This document shows, in pieces, positions 17,058 through 26,768 of a DNA stretch of 64,000 nt (position 1 is the first letter of the stretch; the number at the start of each line of letters is the position of its first letter). The notes under the pieces were generated by a model that did no database searches, was not told the origin of the DNA, and worked only from the letters and a program-made list of their open reading frames with translations. The stretch is from positions 18,547 to 82,546 of the forward strand of contig NZ_JAFIWB010000027.1 of assembly GCF_017163705.1 (NCBI RefSeq), written 5' to 3'. The translations under genes were made by a program, and so were the position numbers. The stretch is from Xanthomonas bonasiae (lineage in GTDB: Bacteria; Pseudomonadota; Gammaproteobacteria; Xanthomonadales; Xanthomonadaceae).

Positions 17058-18402
17058 CGGCACCGCCAGCGGCACCCCGGTCGCGTTGCTGGCGCGTCCC
17101 GGTCAGGCGCGCGAGCGCCTGCGCGAGGCGCTGCACCAGGTCGGCGCGGCGATCGTGCTCGAAGACGATCCCGGCGCGATCGATGCGCAGACCCTGGCCG
17201 ACGCCGCGCCCGACGCGGTGTTGATCGCGCTGGAACCGGCGATCGAGGACGCATTGGAACGGCTCGATGCGGCACTGGACTTGCCCGGCCTCACCGTGAT
17301 CTTCGACGAGGCCGAACTGGCCGCGCGCCGCGAGGGTTGGGAAGCGCAGCGCTGGGCGCGGCACTTGGCGGCTAAGCTACAAGGCCACCAGGACGTGCTG
17401 CCGCCCGGGCGCGAAACCGACACCGGCCTGCAGCCCGAACCGGGCCTGCCGGCGACCCCGGCGCAACTGCACGAAGGCGCGCCGATCGGCTTCCACGTCG
17501 AGGAAGCGGCCAGCTTCGCCACCACCGTGCCGGGCGACAGCTTCTATGCCTGGCAGCCGCCGGCCGATGCCGCGCCCGGGTTCGAGGACATGCAGTTCTC
17601 GCGCGATCAGATCGCTGCCGGCGATGTGGCCGCGCCTGTAACGGCGTCGGAACCGGCGACTGCGACCGAGGCGGCATCCGCTGCGCCGACCAGCGCGCCG
17701 CCACCGCTGCCGGCCAGCGCCTGGTCGCTGGTGGACGACGACGCGCCGCTGGTGGTGCAGGCGCGTGCGCCGCTGAGCCAGATGCAGATTTCCACCGAAG
17801 GCCTGTCGCTGGTCGCGCTGGAGTCCGAGGAGGAGTCCACCATCGACAATGCCGCCGCCGCTGCAGTGACGGTCGCGCAGGGCGCGGTGCTGGTGATGGC
17901 CGGTATCGGTGGTCCCGATGCCATCCGTCGCCTGCTTGCCGCATTGCCGGCGGGCTTCCCGCAGCCGCTGCTGGTGCAACTGCGCCTGGACGGCGGCCGC
18001 TACGGCAACCTGGTCAAGCAGATCGCGCGCGTGTCCGCGTTGCCGGTGCTGCTGGCCGAAGCCGGCCAGGCGGTCGGCGTCGGCAACGTCTACATCCTGC
18101 CCGACGATGTCGGCGTGCGCAGCGGCGAAACCGCCGGCCTGCGTTTCGTCGCCCAGCAGGCCGGCGCCTCGGTGGTCGGCGGCTTGCCCGCCGCGCACAG
18201 TGCCGTGCTGCTGCTCAGCGGCAGCGACCCGCAGCAGGTCGACGACGTGCTCGCACTCGCCGCACAAGGCGCCTGGGTCGCCGGCCAGACCGGCGACGGC
18301 TGCTACGACCCGGCCGCCGCCGCGCAACTGATTGGCCGCGGCCACCCCAGCGGCGACCCGGTGCAGCTGGCGCAGGCCTTGTCCGCGCGGTGGGGCGGCT
18401 GA
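17044..18402 (+). CDS. chpB: ChpB, CheB-like protein with a degenerate methylesterase domain
   Basis: This 452-residue protein starts with GTG inside the last codons of chpA (14-base overlap). Residues 1-120 look like a divergent receiver-like fold (VALLARPGQARERLREAL). A Pro/Ala-rich linker follows, then a CheB-like C-terminal domain (about 275-450). In active CheB the nucleophile sits in GASTGG; here the equivalent is AGIGGPDAIRRLLAALP, so Ser is replaced by Ile. The catalytic His of VQH is replaced (LLVQLRLDGG). Position in the operon identifies it as ChpB, but it is probably not an active methylesterase. It may keep a structural or scaffolding role. Confidence 0.8.
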   Translation: MFASDGTASGTPVALLARPGQARERLREALHQVGAAIVLEDDPGAIDAQTLADAAPDAVLIALEPAIEDALERLDAALDLPGLTVIFDEAELAARREGWEAQRWARHLAAKLQGHQDVLPPGRETDTGLQPEPGLPATPAQLHEGAPIGFHVEEAASFATTVPGDSFYAWQPPADAAPGFEDMQFSRDQIAAGDVAAPVTASEPATATEAASAAPTSAPPPLPASAWSLVDDDAPLVVQARAPLSQMQISTEGLSLVALESEEESTIDNAAAAAVTVAQGAVLVMAGIGGPDAIRRLLAALPAGFPQPLLVQLRLDGGRYGNLVKQIARVSALPVLLAEAGQAVGVGNVYILPDDVGVRSGETAGLRFVAQQAGASVVGGLPAAHSAVLLLSGSDPQQVDDVLALAAQGAWVAGQTGDGCYDPAAAAQLIGRGHPSGDPVQLAQALSARWGG

Positions 18403-18446
18403 GCCGTCGCCCGCGCGTTTTTCCCGGTTCCAGGACGACGTAATCC

Positions 18447-18923
18447 ATGAGCAGCTACGCCAGCAACGACGAAATCCGCGGTGTCCTGATCCAGGCCGGC
18501 AGCGAGCGGGCGCTGCTGCCCAACGCCACCGTCGCCGAAGTGATGTCGCGCGTGCCGGTCGAACCGCTGCCCGACGCCCCGCACTGGCTGCTCGGCCAGA
18601 TCGCCTGGTACGGCTGGAAAGTCCCGCTGCTCTCGTTCGCCCGCCTGACCGGCCTGGGCAGCGAGAACGTCGCCTCCAACAACAAGATCGTTGTGCTGAA
18701 GGCGCTGGGCGGCAACCCGGACCTGCCGTACTTCGCCCTGATCACCCAATCCTTCCCGCAGCTGATCTCGGTCCCGCGCGACGGCCTGCTTGCCGACGCC
18801 TCCGAAGAAACGTTGCCCGCTGGCGTGCATATGCGCGTGTTGCTGGGCGAGCAGAGTGCGTTGTTGCCGGATATGGAGGCGATCGAGGGGATGATTGGGG
18901 AGCGGTTTTCGGCTGTTGGTTGA
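18447..18923 (+). CDS. chpC: CheW-like protein ChpC
   Basis: This 158-residue CheW-domain protein is the last gene of the Pil-Chp operon, 44 bases after chpB. Visible CheW features are GVLIQAGSERALLPNATVAEVM, WLLGQIAWYGWKVPLLSF and KIVVLKALGG. ChpC is a second adaptor thought to link additional receptors to ChpA. The downstream 186 bases to the RHS gene carry no convincing gene, and base composition drops from here. Confidence 0.88.
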   Translation: MSSYASNDEIRGVLIQAGSERALLPNATVAEVMSRVPVEPLPDAPHWLLGQIAWYGWKVPLLSFARLTGLGSENVASNNKIVVLKALGGNPDLPYFALITQSFPQLISVPRDGLLADASEETLPAGVHMRVLLGEQSALLPDMEAIEGMIGERFSAVG

Positions 18924-19109
18924 GTGAGCTTCTAGTTCTGACAAAACGAGTCGCACCTGTACATCAAATCGGCCTACAGCGATGCCAGGACTCTGGCGCA
19001 GGGCGCAGATTCGGTTGAGATGGCGGAGGTGCGCTGCGCTAACCGGCGTGTTTCTTTTGGCTCAGTCGCTGCGTCTGGGTATCGGCAGCTTATTCATCAG
19101 GAAGAATGA

Positions 19110-22100
19110 ATGGAACGCTTCTTTGCCTCGGCTAGGATTGCAAGACCGTTGTGCCATTTTTTTGGATTGTTTTGTTTGGCATGGTTGACGCTAGACAATA
19201 CAGCCCTGGCGGCGGGGTCGGCGCGTCAGCAGAATCCTGCATGCGGCTACAACGCGTGCGATGAGGCTTCTGCGTATGCGGAGTGTAGCGACGAACTATC
19301 TTTGGCCAAGAAGGATTCAGGGCTGCAGCCCTGGGTGCAGGGTCTGATCTGCTATAACGGCCATGGGCGTAATTCTTACAATATTGTTCACTCGGATCCG
19401 TTGGGGCTCGATGCGGGCCTTAACGACTATCAGAATGGATTCGCTTATGTGGCAGGAACGGCGCCGCTCAATCCTGGGTCGGTCCTGGGTGTGCCTCGCT
19501 GTCGGGAGCAGTGCTTCGGCGATCCGATCAATGCAGGTGTCGGCAATAAGTTCGAGACGCATGTCGAGTACCGGGGGGAAGGGGTTTTCCCGCTGTCCTT
19601 GGCATTGACCTATAACAGCTCGCGCGGGATTAGCTATTACCCTGAAGAGTTGAAGGTGTTCGGTCGAAATCGTACACATAGCTATTTGCGCCGCATCAAC
19701 TATTTCGATACGTCTTCTGGCCCTGTCGTCTATGTTTCGCGCCCTGGCGGCGAGGCGCTGCGCTTCACTCAGTCTGGCTCGGGCTGGGTGCCGGATGTAC
19801 CGGGCGATGGGCAGCTTTCCAGGTCGGTAGATGGCGGAGGAGCCATCACGGGTTGGCAGTTGCGTGAAAACAAGGGGGGTGTGGAGATTTTTGATGTAAA
19901 AGGGCAGTTGTCTGAAATCCAGGATGTGTCTGGATTCAGGCAAGTGCTCGCTTACGACGATGCGGGACGCCTTGCTTCTGTAAGGGATGCGGTCGGTCGA
20001 GCAATGCGATTCGAATACGGTGCCGACGGGCTGGTTAGTGGCGTGTGGTTGCCTGATGGGCAGCAGCTACGCTTTTACTACACGGCGAGCAAAGATCTGG
20101 AGCGGGTAAGTTATCCGGATGGGCACGAAGTGAAGTATCTGTACGACGAACCCGACCATATCAGTGGCTATGCGCCGGCTGGAATGTATACGGGATTCAT
20201 CGACGAGCAGCAGCGGCGTTACTCGACGACAAGTTATGCAAAGTCGCTCTATGGAAGCGATGCGAAGGCACTGGGGACATATCTTGGCGATGCCGTGGAT
20301 CGACACATGGCGGACTATGCCTTCGCCGATGGCGAAACCTATACGACCGCTGCGGCCATTACATCTAGTCTAGGTAGTGTCAAGACGATCAGTTTTGCCT
20401 TGGTCGACGGTATCGTGTCGCCGGTCTCGATCGTGCAATCGTGCGATAGCTGTACGCCGCAAGACGTGTCTTATGAATATGCTGCCGACGGACAGGTCTC
20501 TAGCATCACGAGATCAGGCGTCATCACGAGTTATGTCTATAACGCCAGGGGTTTGTTGGATGCCCGTGTAGAGGCGTCCAATGATGCAGCGGGCAAGAAA
20601 CGGACCACTCAGACCGATTGGAATCCAGATTTCGCCGTCCCGCTAGAGCGCCGAATCTACAATGCGGCAGGTGCGTTGACCGAAAAGTCAACATGGACCT
20701 ACAACGTTCGCGGCCAAGCGCTGACAGCGTCCCGTACAGATCCCGCAGCCGGCACGGTCCGCACGTCCACCACGACGTACTGCGAACAGGCCGATCTCGA
20801 TGCAGGGGCTTGTCCGTTGCTGGGTTTGGTGACCACGGTCGATGGCCCGCGTAGCGATGTCATGGATCGTCTCGCCTACACGTACTATTCCGCCGACGAC
20901 AGCACCTGCACCAGCGCGCCGACCATCTGCCCGCACCGCAAGGGCGACCTGTGGAAAGTCACCAGCGCTTTGGGCCAGGTGACCGAGTATCTGTCCTACG
21001 ACGGCGCCGGTCGTGTGCTGTCGGTGAAGGACGCCAACGGCACCATCACCGACTACAGCTACCACCCGCGCGGCTGGCTGACCGCCAGCAAGGTCCGCGG
21101 CGCCGACGACACCAGCGAGAGCGACGACCACATCACCCGCATCGACTACTGGCCGACCGGCCTGGTCAAGCAGGTGACCCAGCCGGATGGCGCCTTCACC
21201 GCTTTCACCTACGACGCGGCGCACCGCCTGACCGATATTGCCGACAACGCCGGCAACACGCTGCACTACACGCTGGACAACGCCGGCAACCGGGTCAAGG
21301 AAGACACCAAGGACGCGGCGGGCACGCTCAAGCGCACCCTGTCGCGGGTCTACAACCAGCTCGGCCAGCTGGCCACGCAGGCCACCGCCAGCGGCGACCC
21401 GACCGACTTCGGCTACGACGCCAACGGCAACACCACGGCGGTCACCGATGCGCTGGGGCACAAGACCCAGAACGACTACGACCCGCTCAACCGCCTGGCG
21501 CGCACGCTCCAGGACGTGGGCGGCATCGCGGCCGAAACCAAATTCGGCTACGACGCGCTGGACAACCTGACCAAGGTCACCGACCCCAAGGGCCTGGACA
21601 CCACCTACGCCTACAACGGCCTGGGCGACCTGACCAAGCTGACCAGCCCGGACACCGGCACGACGACCTACACCTACGACAGCGCCGGCAACCGCGCCAC
21701 GCAGACCGATGCGCGCAACATCAAGACCACCTACAGCTACGACGCGCTGAACCGGCTGACCAAGGTCGCCTATCCGACCATCAGCCTCAACGTCACCTAC
21801 ACCTACGACGTCAGCCAGACCACCTGCGCCAGCGGCGAGACCTACGCCATCGGCCGCCTGTCGCGCATGCAGGACAGTAGCGGCACCACCGACTACTGCT
21901 ACGACCGCTTCGGCGACCTGGTGCGCAAGGTCCAGACCATCAACGGCAAGGTGTTCGTGCTGCGCTATGCCTACACCAAGGCCGGCCAGCTGAGCCGCCT
22001 GACTTACCCCGACGGCGCAGCGGTGGACTACGTGCGCAACGCCCAGGGTCAAACTACGGAAGTGGGCGTAACCCCGGCCGGCGGCACCCGGCAAGTGCTT

Positions 22101-23546
22101 CTGGGCAACGCCACCTACTATCCGTTCGGCCCGGTGGCGAGCTGGTCGTACGGCAACGGCCGCCCGATGCAACGCGTGCTGGACCAGGACTACCGCCCGC
22201 TGGCGGTCAGCGACACCCGCAGCGATGGCCTGAGCACCGGCTTCGCCTTCGACCCGGCCGGCAACCTCAGCGCCCTGACCGCCGCCGGCAACACAGCTCC
22301 GGTGGTCAGCCTGGACTACGATGCCCTTGGCCGGTTGACCGCGTTCAAGGACGGCCCGACCGGCACGGTGATCGATGGCTACAGCTACGACGCCACCGGC
22401 AACCGGCTCAGCGCCAAGGTCAACACCAGCACGCAGAGCTACACCTACCCGACCACCAACCACCGCCTGAGCGCGGTGGCCGGCACCGCGCGCACCTACG
22501 ACGCGATCGGCAACACGCTGTCCATCGGCGGCACGGCGCAGGAGTTTGCCTACGATGCCACGGGCCGGATGAGCCAGGCCAAGCGTGCGGGCACGGTCGT
22601 GATGAAGTACGGCTACAACGGCCGCGGCGAGCAGGTGCGTCGGGTGGACAAGACCAACACCTACACGCTGTACGACGAGAGCGGGCACTGGCTGGGCAAC
22701 TACGACGCCAACGGTGCCGCGCTGCAGCAGGCGATCTGGCTGGACGACTTGCCGGTAGGCGTGCTGGCCAGTAACAGCCTGCGCTACGTGCAGCCGGACC
22801 ACCTGGGCAGCCCACGCGCGGTGATCGACCCGACCCGCGACGTAGCGATCTGGACCTGGGACTTGAAGGGCGAAGCCTTCGGCAACACCCCACCCGACCA
22901 GGACCCGGACAAGGACGGCACCGCGTTCGTGTTCGATATGCGCTTCCCGGGGCAACGCTACGACTCTGCTACTGGGTTCAACCAGAACTACTTCCGGGAT
23001 TACGATCCCGGCACCGGGCGGTATGGGCAGGCCGATCCAATAGGCTTGCGAGCTGGCCCCAGTATTTATGCGTATACGAATGCTGATCCAGCGGCCTCGC
23101 TTGATCCGTATGGACTTCAAGTCAGAGCTCCGAGTGCGCATACCTGGAGAAAAAATGCAGGGAATTATTCAAGTATAAGGTCCGACATTCCGTATACTCC
23201 TCCGGGCGTAAATATACCGTTGAGTTTCTCAGTGCATGACGCTACTTCAAGCTATTTGGAGTCTGCTGCAATAAGTTTGGTCCCGTGGGACTATACGATG
23301 TATTGCATCGACGTCTGGTGCATGCGTCGAAAGTCAGAGGACCAATGTTCTATATCTGATCAATGGGAAAGAGAGGGGCAGATTGGTGGTTATCAAACTC
23401 TCATAAATGTTATGCGTAGAGGATGCCAGTGTAGGAAGGCACTGTTTGGAGATCAGTTGCCAAGGACTGGGCCTGACCAAGCGGAATTCATGGACGCGTT
23501 GGAGATCGCAGCTAGGCTGCGAGAGCTTCAGATGATGAGGAGGTAA
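19110..23546 (+). CDS. Secreted RHS/YD-repeat protein with variable C-terminal tip
   Basis: This is a 1478-residue polymorphic-toxin-type protein. A Sec signal peptide (residues 1-35, ending LAAGSA) is followed by a Cys-containing segment, a DUF6531-like GDPINAGVGNKFETHVEY block (about 140), many YD repeats, and the RHS core end FPGQRYDSATGFNQNYFRDYDPGTGRYGQADPIGL split over about 1290-1312. After PYGL comes a unique tail of about 140 residues with six or more Cys and no family I recognise. Base use is mosaic: about 19110-20870 and the part after about 23040 are AT-richer, while the middle YD block is very GC-rich. The signal peptide, and no VgrG or PAAR gene nearby, argue against a type VI effector. 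The tip is presumed toxic. Confidence 0.88.
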   Translation: MERFFASARIARPLCHFFGLFCLAWLTLDNTALAAGSARQQNPACGYNACDEASAYAECSDELSLAKKDSGLQPWVQGLICYNGHGRNSYNIVHSDPLGLDAGLNDYQNGFAYVAGTAPLNPGSVLGVPRCREQCFGDPINAGVGNKFETHVEYRGEGVFPLSLALTYNSSRGISYYPEELKVFGRNRTHSYLRRINYFDTSSGPVVYVSRPGGEALRFTQSGSGWVPDVPGDGQLSRSVDGGGAITGWQLRENKGGVEIFDVKGQLSEIQDVSGFRQVLAYDDAGRLASVRDAVGRAMRFEYGADGLVSGVWLPDGQQLRFYYTASKDLERVSYPDGHEVKYLYDEPDHISGYAPAGMYTGFIDEQQRRYSTTSYAKSLYGSDAKALGTYLGDAVDRHMADYAFADGETYTTAAAITSSLGSVKTISFALVDGIVSPVSIVQSCDSCTPQDVSYEYAADGQVSSITRSGVITSYVYNARGLLDARVEASNDAAGKKRTTQTDWNPDFAVPLERRIYNAAGALTEKSTWTYNVRGQALTASRTDPAAGTVRTSTTTYCEQADLDAGACPLLGLVTTVDGPRSDVMDRLAYTYYSADDSTCTSAPTICPHRKGDLWKVTSALGQVTEYLSYDGAGRVLSVKDANGTITDYSYHPRGWLTASKVRGADDTSESDDHITRIDYWPTGLVKQVTQPDGAFTAFTYDAAHRLTDIADNAGNTLHYTLDNAGNRVKEDTKDAAGTLKRTLSRVYNQLGQLATQATASGDPTDFGYDANGNTTAVTDALGHKTQNDYDPLNRLARTLQDVGGIAAETKFGYDALDNLTKVTDPKGLDTTYAYNGLGDLTKLTSPDTGTTTYTYDSAGNRATQTDARNIKTTYSYDALNRLTKVAYPTISLNVTYTYDVSQTTCASGETYAIGRLSRMQDSSGTTDYCYDRFGDLVRKVQTINGKVFVLRYAYTKAGQLSRLTYPDGAAVDYVRNAQGQTTEVGVTPAGGTRQVLLGNATYYPFGPVASWSYGNGRPMQRVLDQDYRPLAVSDTRSDGLSTGFAFDPAGNLSALTAAGNTAPVVSLDYDALGRLTAFKDGPTGTVIDGYSYDATGNRLSAKVNTSTQSYTYPTTNHRLSAVAGTARTYDAIGNTLSIGGTAQEFAYDATGRMSQAKRAGTVVMKYGYNGRGEQVRRVDKTNTYTLYDESGHWLGNYDANGAALQQAIWLDDLPVGVLASNSLRYVQPDHLGSPRAVIDPTRDVAIWTWDLKGEAFGNTPPDQDPDKDGTAFVFDMRFPGQRYDSATGFNQNYFRDYDPGTGRYGQADPIGLRAGPSIYAYTNADPAASLDPYGLQVRAPSAHTWRKNAGNYSSIRSDIPYTPPGVNIPLSFSVHDATSSYLESAAISLVPWDYTMYCIDVWCMRRKSEDQCSISDQWEREGQIGGYQTLINVMRRGCQCRKALFGDQLPRTGPDQAEFMDALEIAARLRELQMMRR

Positions 23547-23549
23547 TTC

Positions 23550-24083
23550 ATGAAATTTTTTCTTATCATTTTATCTTTTTTGGGCCTTCTTTCTTGCGGC
23601 GCTAGTGCTGGATCTTCGGAATCGATTGGGTATATTGTCCCTGCATGTGAACAGGTAGGGGCGTCTGTTGAAACAAAAAAATGGTCAACCTCTCAATATT
23701 TATTTGAATCATCTAAGGCTAAGCAAGTTTGTGCGCAGACTATTTCTTCTGGTGTGAAAATTGGTACTCCATTGCGCATTGTTCCTTACAAAAGTGGATT
23801 GATTGATGTTGAGTTCGAGTGCAGTCATCAGGATTCAATAAGTTTTTTTAAAAAAAATGCAGGTAAAGAAGTATTTTTTGTTGCGGGAAATGAAGCGGTT
23901 GTAAAAGCTAGGGTTCCCGAGAATCCTACTGATGACCGATGCGCCTTGTTGGGGCAGACAGATCTTAAGGAGTCTGTCTCAATTTGTGAGGCATTCGCGC
24001 ATTCGCTAAATAAGGATAAGGGTAAGTGTGTGGAGCTTTGCTCTCAATATGATTCAGGTTGGGCATGTGTTGTGCATAACTAA
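23550..24083 (+). CDS. Putative lipoprotein, candidate immunity partner of the RHS tip
   Basis: This is a 177-residue protein starting three bases after the RHS stop. It has a lipoprotein signal peptide (MKFFLIILSFLGLLSCGASAG; lipobox LLSC, Cys16), followed by a Cys-rich, moderately charged periplasmic domain with no family I recognise. The gene is distinctly AT-rich with poly-A and poly-T runs, unlike the GC-rich flanks and like the RHS tip, which suggests the two were acquired together. Position directly after a polymorphic toxin tip is typical of immunity genes, so that is the favoured inference. No homology supports it. Confidence 0.6.
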   Translation: MKFFLIILSFLGLLSCGASAGSSESIGYIVPACEQVGASVETKKWSTSQYLFESSKAKQVCAQTISSGVKIGTPLRIVPYKSGLIDVEFECSHQDSISFFKKNAGKEVFFVAGNEAVVKARVPENPTDDRCALLGQTDLKESVSICEAFAHSLNKDKGKCVELCSQYDSGWACVVHN

Positions 24084-24227
24084 AATTTGCCTAATGCATG
24101 GGTGATGCGATAAATCTCCAATCAAGGGGCATGCCTTCAATCCCACCCCGCTCTGTCGCATGATGCAAGGCCAACCGCGCATGCTCTTCGCGCGGCGCCC
24201 ATCCTTCCCCGCGCCGGAGCTACCCCC

Positions 24228-25277
24228 ATGCACGAACGCCGCCACTTCCTGAAGACCGCCGCCTTCGGCGCCCTCGCCACCGGCCTGGCTGCTGCGTTGC
24301 CGCGCGCACGGGCTGCCGCCAGCAACGGCGTCGCACCACTGCCGCGCGGCGCGGCGCGGGTGATCTCGACCTGGGACTTCGGGATCGCGGCGAACCAGGC
24401 GGCGTGGCAGGTGCTGGCGCGCGGCGGCGCGGCGCTGGATGCGGTGGAGGCCGGGGTGCGGGTGCCGGAGGCCGATCCGGACAATCCGACGGTGGGGTTG
24501 GGCGGCTATCCCGACCGCGATGGGCGGGTCACGCTCGATGCCTGCATCATGGATCACACCGGTGGCTGCGGTTCGGTGGCCGCGCTGGAGGACATCGTGC
24601 ATGCGATCTCGGTGGCGCGGCGGGTGATGGAGAAGACGCCGCACGTGATGCTGGTCGGCGACGGGGCGCTGCAGTTCGCGCTGGCGCAGGGCTTCGAGCG
24701 CACCAACTTGCTGACGCCGTCCTCGGAGAAGGCGTGGAAGGAGTGGTTGAAGACATCCGAGTACAAGCCGGAAGTGAACATCGAGAACCGCGCCTACCAG
24801 AAGGGCACGCTGCCCGGCGGCAAGGACAACCACGACACCATCGGCATGCTGGCGCTGGACGCGCTCGGCAATCTGTCCGGGGCCTGCACCACCAGCGGCA
24901 TGGCGTGGAAGATGCACGGGCGGGTCGGCGACAGTCCGATCATCGGCGCCGGTCTTTACGTCGACAACGAAGTGGGCGGCGCGACCTCGACCGGCGTCGG
25001 CGAGGAGGTGATCCGCAACGTCGGCAGTTTTGCGGTGGTGGAGATGATGCGCCAGGGCAAGAGTCCGGCCGAGGCCTGCCGCGAGGTGGTGATGCGCATC
25101 GTGCGGCGCAAGCCGCAGTTGACCCGCGACCTGCAGGTCGGGTTCCTGGCGATGAACAAGCGTGGCGAGGTCGGTGCGTTCGCGATCCAGCCCGGTTTCA
25201 GTTACGCGGTCTGCGATGCGCAGCGGCAGGATCTGTTGCTGCCGGGGCAGAGCCATTTCGCGAAGCCGGCCGCATGA
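24228..25277 (+). CDS. Glycosylasparaginase / beta-aspartyl-type N-terminal nucleophile hydrolase
   Basis: This is a 349-residue Ntn hydrolase of the N4-(beta-N-acetylglucosaminyl)-L-asparaginase family. A twin-arginine signal (ERRHFLKTAAFGALATG) predicts folded export to the periplasm. The autoprocessing site HDTIGM is at about residues 202-207, where cleavage before Thr204 would free the catalytic Thr. The GRVGDSPIIGAGLYVDNEVG segment, which lines the aspartyl-binding pocket, and GATSTGVGEE are also present. It would cleave the GlcNAc-Asn bond of degraded glycoproteins, or beta-aspartyl amides. The stop overlaps the cutC start by four bases, so the two are co-translated. Confidence 0.9.
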   Translation: MHERRHFLKTAAFGALATGLAAALPRARAAASNGVAPLPRGAARVISTWDFGIAANQAAWQVLARGGAALDAVEAGVRVPEADPDNPTVGLGGYPDRDGRVTLDACIMDHTGGCGSVAALEDIVHAISVARRVMEKTPHVMLVGDGALQFALAQGFERTNLLTPSSEKAWKEWLKTSEYKPEVNIENRAYQKGTLPGGKDNHDTIGMLALDALGNLSGACTTSGMAWKMHGRVGDSPIIGAGLYVDNEVGGATSTGVGEEVIRNVGSFAVVEMMRQGKSPAEACREVVMRIVRRKPQLTRDLQVGFLAMNKRGEVGAFAIQPGFSYAVCDAQRQDLLLPGQSHFAKPAA

Positions 25278-26011
25278 GCCAGGTCGTGCGGATGGGACTC
25301 GAAGTGGCTGCCGATTCGATCGGTTCGGCGCTGGCGGCGCAGGCCGGCGGGGCGATGCGGGTGGAGCTGTGCGGCGGCCTGGATGGCGGCGGGCTGACGC
25401 CGTCGTTCGGCACGCTGGCGGTGCTGCGCGATCGCTTGACCATTCCGCTGTATGTGCTGATCCGCCCGCGGGTCGGCGATTTCGTATTCGACGACGCGGA
25501 AGTGGAGGCGATGCGCCGCGACGTGGAGCAGTGCGTGCGGTTGGGGTGCGACGGGGTGGTGCTGGGTGCGCTGGATCCGGCCGGCGAGGTCGATATGGCG
25601 ACGATGCGGGTGTTGATCGCGGCGGCTGGATCGCTCGGGGTCACGTTCCACCGCGCCATCGATGTCAGCGCCGATCCGCGGCGTGCGTTGGAGGATGCGA
25701 TCGCGCTGGGGTGCGAGCGGGTGCTGACGTCGGGTGCGCGCGAGACGGCGGAGGAGGGCGCTGCGCTGATCGCCGAGCTGGTCCGGCAGGCAGGCACGCG
25801 CTTGAGCGTGATGCCGGGATCGGGAGTGTCCGATACCAATCTGGCGCGGCTGCGTGCGCTGACCGGCGCGCGCGAGTTCCATGGTTCGGCGCGCGGGCCG
25901 CTGGCGTCGCGCGCACTGACGCCGCATGCGCATGTGCGCAGCCTGGGTGGGGATCGCATGCAGACCGATGTGGAGCGGGTGCGGCGGATGGTGGCGTTGT
26001 TGGCGGCGTAA
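25274..26011 (+). CDS. cutC: CutC family protein
   Basis: This is a 245-residue TIM-barrel protein of the CutC family. It starts at the ATG that overlaps the previous stop. Signatures include MRVELCGGLDGGGLTPS, LIRPRVGDFVF, GVVLGALDPAGEVD, VTFHRAIDVSADP and MPGSGV followed by EFHGSAR. CutC was linked to copper homeostasis, but its enzymatic role is unsettled; coupling to a glycosylasparaginase gene suggests a catabolic function here. Length is normal for the family. Confidence 0.9.
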   Translation: MSQVVRMGLEVAADSIGSALAAQAGGAMRVELCGGLDGGGLTPSFGTLAVLRDRLTIPLYVLIRPRVGDFVFDDAEVEAMRRDVEQCVRLGCDGVVLGALDPAGEVDMATMRVLIAAAGSLGVTFHRAIDVSADPRRALEDAIALGCERVLTSGARETAEEGAALIAELVRQAGTRLSVMPGSGVSDTNLARLRALTGAREFHGSARGPLASRALTPHAHVRSLGGDRMQTDVERVRRMVALLAA

Positions 26012-26768
26012 TGGGGTACCGGCGGTGTGTGGGAGGCGACTCGTCTGCCGCGACTGGATGGGGCGGAGCGATCCTGATTTCCGCCGATGATGCGGATTGC
26101 GGTCAGCGTCTGCGATATGGCAGGAGGAGGAGCTTCGGTCCCGACAGATCAACAAATCGATGGGGTGACAGGCTCCGTTCGTCGCGACTGAAGTCGCTCC
26201 CACAGGGGCTTGCGGCCGGGCTGCCGGGTGCGCTTTGGCAGGAGCATCAGCCCTAACCGGCCGCCGAAGTTTGCTGCCTCATCGTGTTCTGTGTCGCGGT
26301 TGAAACCGCTCCTACAGGGAAGTGTGCGATTGATTGGCTGGGTGCACTGTAGGAGGGGCTTCAGCCCGGACAGATTGCCAAATCGTTGGGGTGACAGGCT
26401 TCGTTCGTCGCGACTGAAGTCGCTCCCACAGGGGCTTGCGGCCGGGCTGCCGGGTGCGCTGTGGGAGGAACATCAGCCTTAATCGGTTGCCGAAGTCAGC
26501 TATTTCTCGTGGTCTGTGTCGCGGTTGAAACCGCTCCTACAAAGAGGCTTGCGGTTAGCTGGCTGGGTGCACTGTGGGTGGGACTTCAGTCCCGGGGGCT
26601 GCCGAAGTCCGCTACTTCGTCGTGGCCTGTGTCGCGGCTGAAGCCGCTCCTACAGGAAGCCCGCGCCGCGTTCGCTGGTCGCTGGTCGCTGCGGCGTCGG
26701 ATCGCCCATTCGCATGAGGTACGAATAGCGCTTCGCGCAACCAGCGCCTCATGCCGGGACGCGCAACC
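26012..26768. repeat. Intergenic region filled with GTCGCGACTGAAGTCGCTCC-type repeats
   Basis: No gene is supported in these 757 bases. About 26100-26665 is built from copies of a short inverted element related to GTCGCGGCTGAAGCCGCTCC followed by TACAGG. Examples are at 26181, 26283, 26407, 26519 and 26633, with mirror-image copies between them. A larger segment containing CGCGACTGAAGTCGCTCC recurs at 26183 and 26409 (226-base spacing). Such elements are common between genes in Xanthomonas and can form hairpins. They separate cutC from the convergent sialidase-like gene and may serve as a two-way terminator. Confidence 0.85.

Noticed and set aside
18982..19188. 68-codon frame between chpC and the RHS gene
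   Set aside because: It overlaps the signal-peptide region of the RHS gene in another frame and has no start signal.
20688..23141. An 817-codon minus-strand frame within the RHS gene
   Set aside because: Shadow of the GC-rich YD-repeat region. The repeats on the coding strand fully explain the open complement, and no family is visible.
19110..24083. Type VI secretion RHS effector
   Set aside because: The protein starts with a Sec signal peptide, there is no PAAR domain, and no vgrG or chaperone gene is adjacent.
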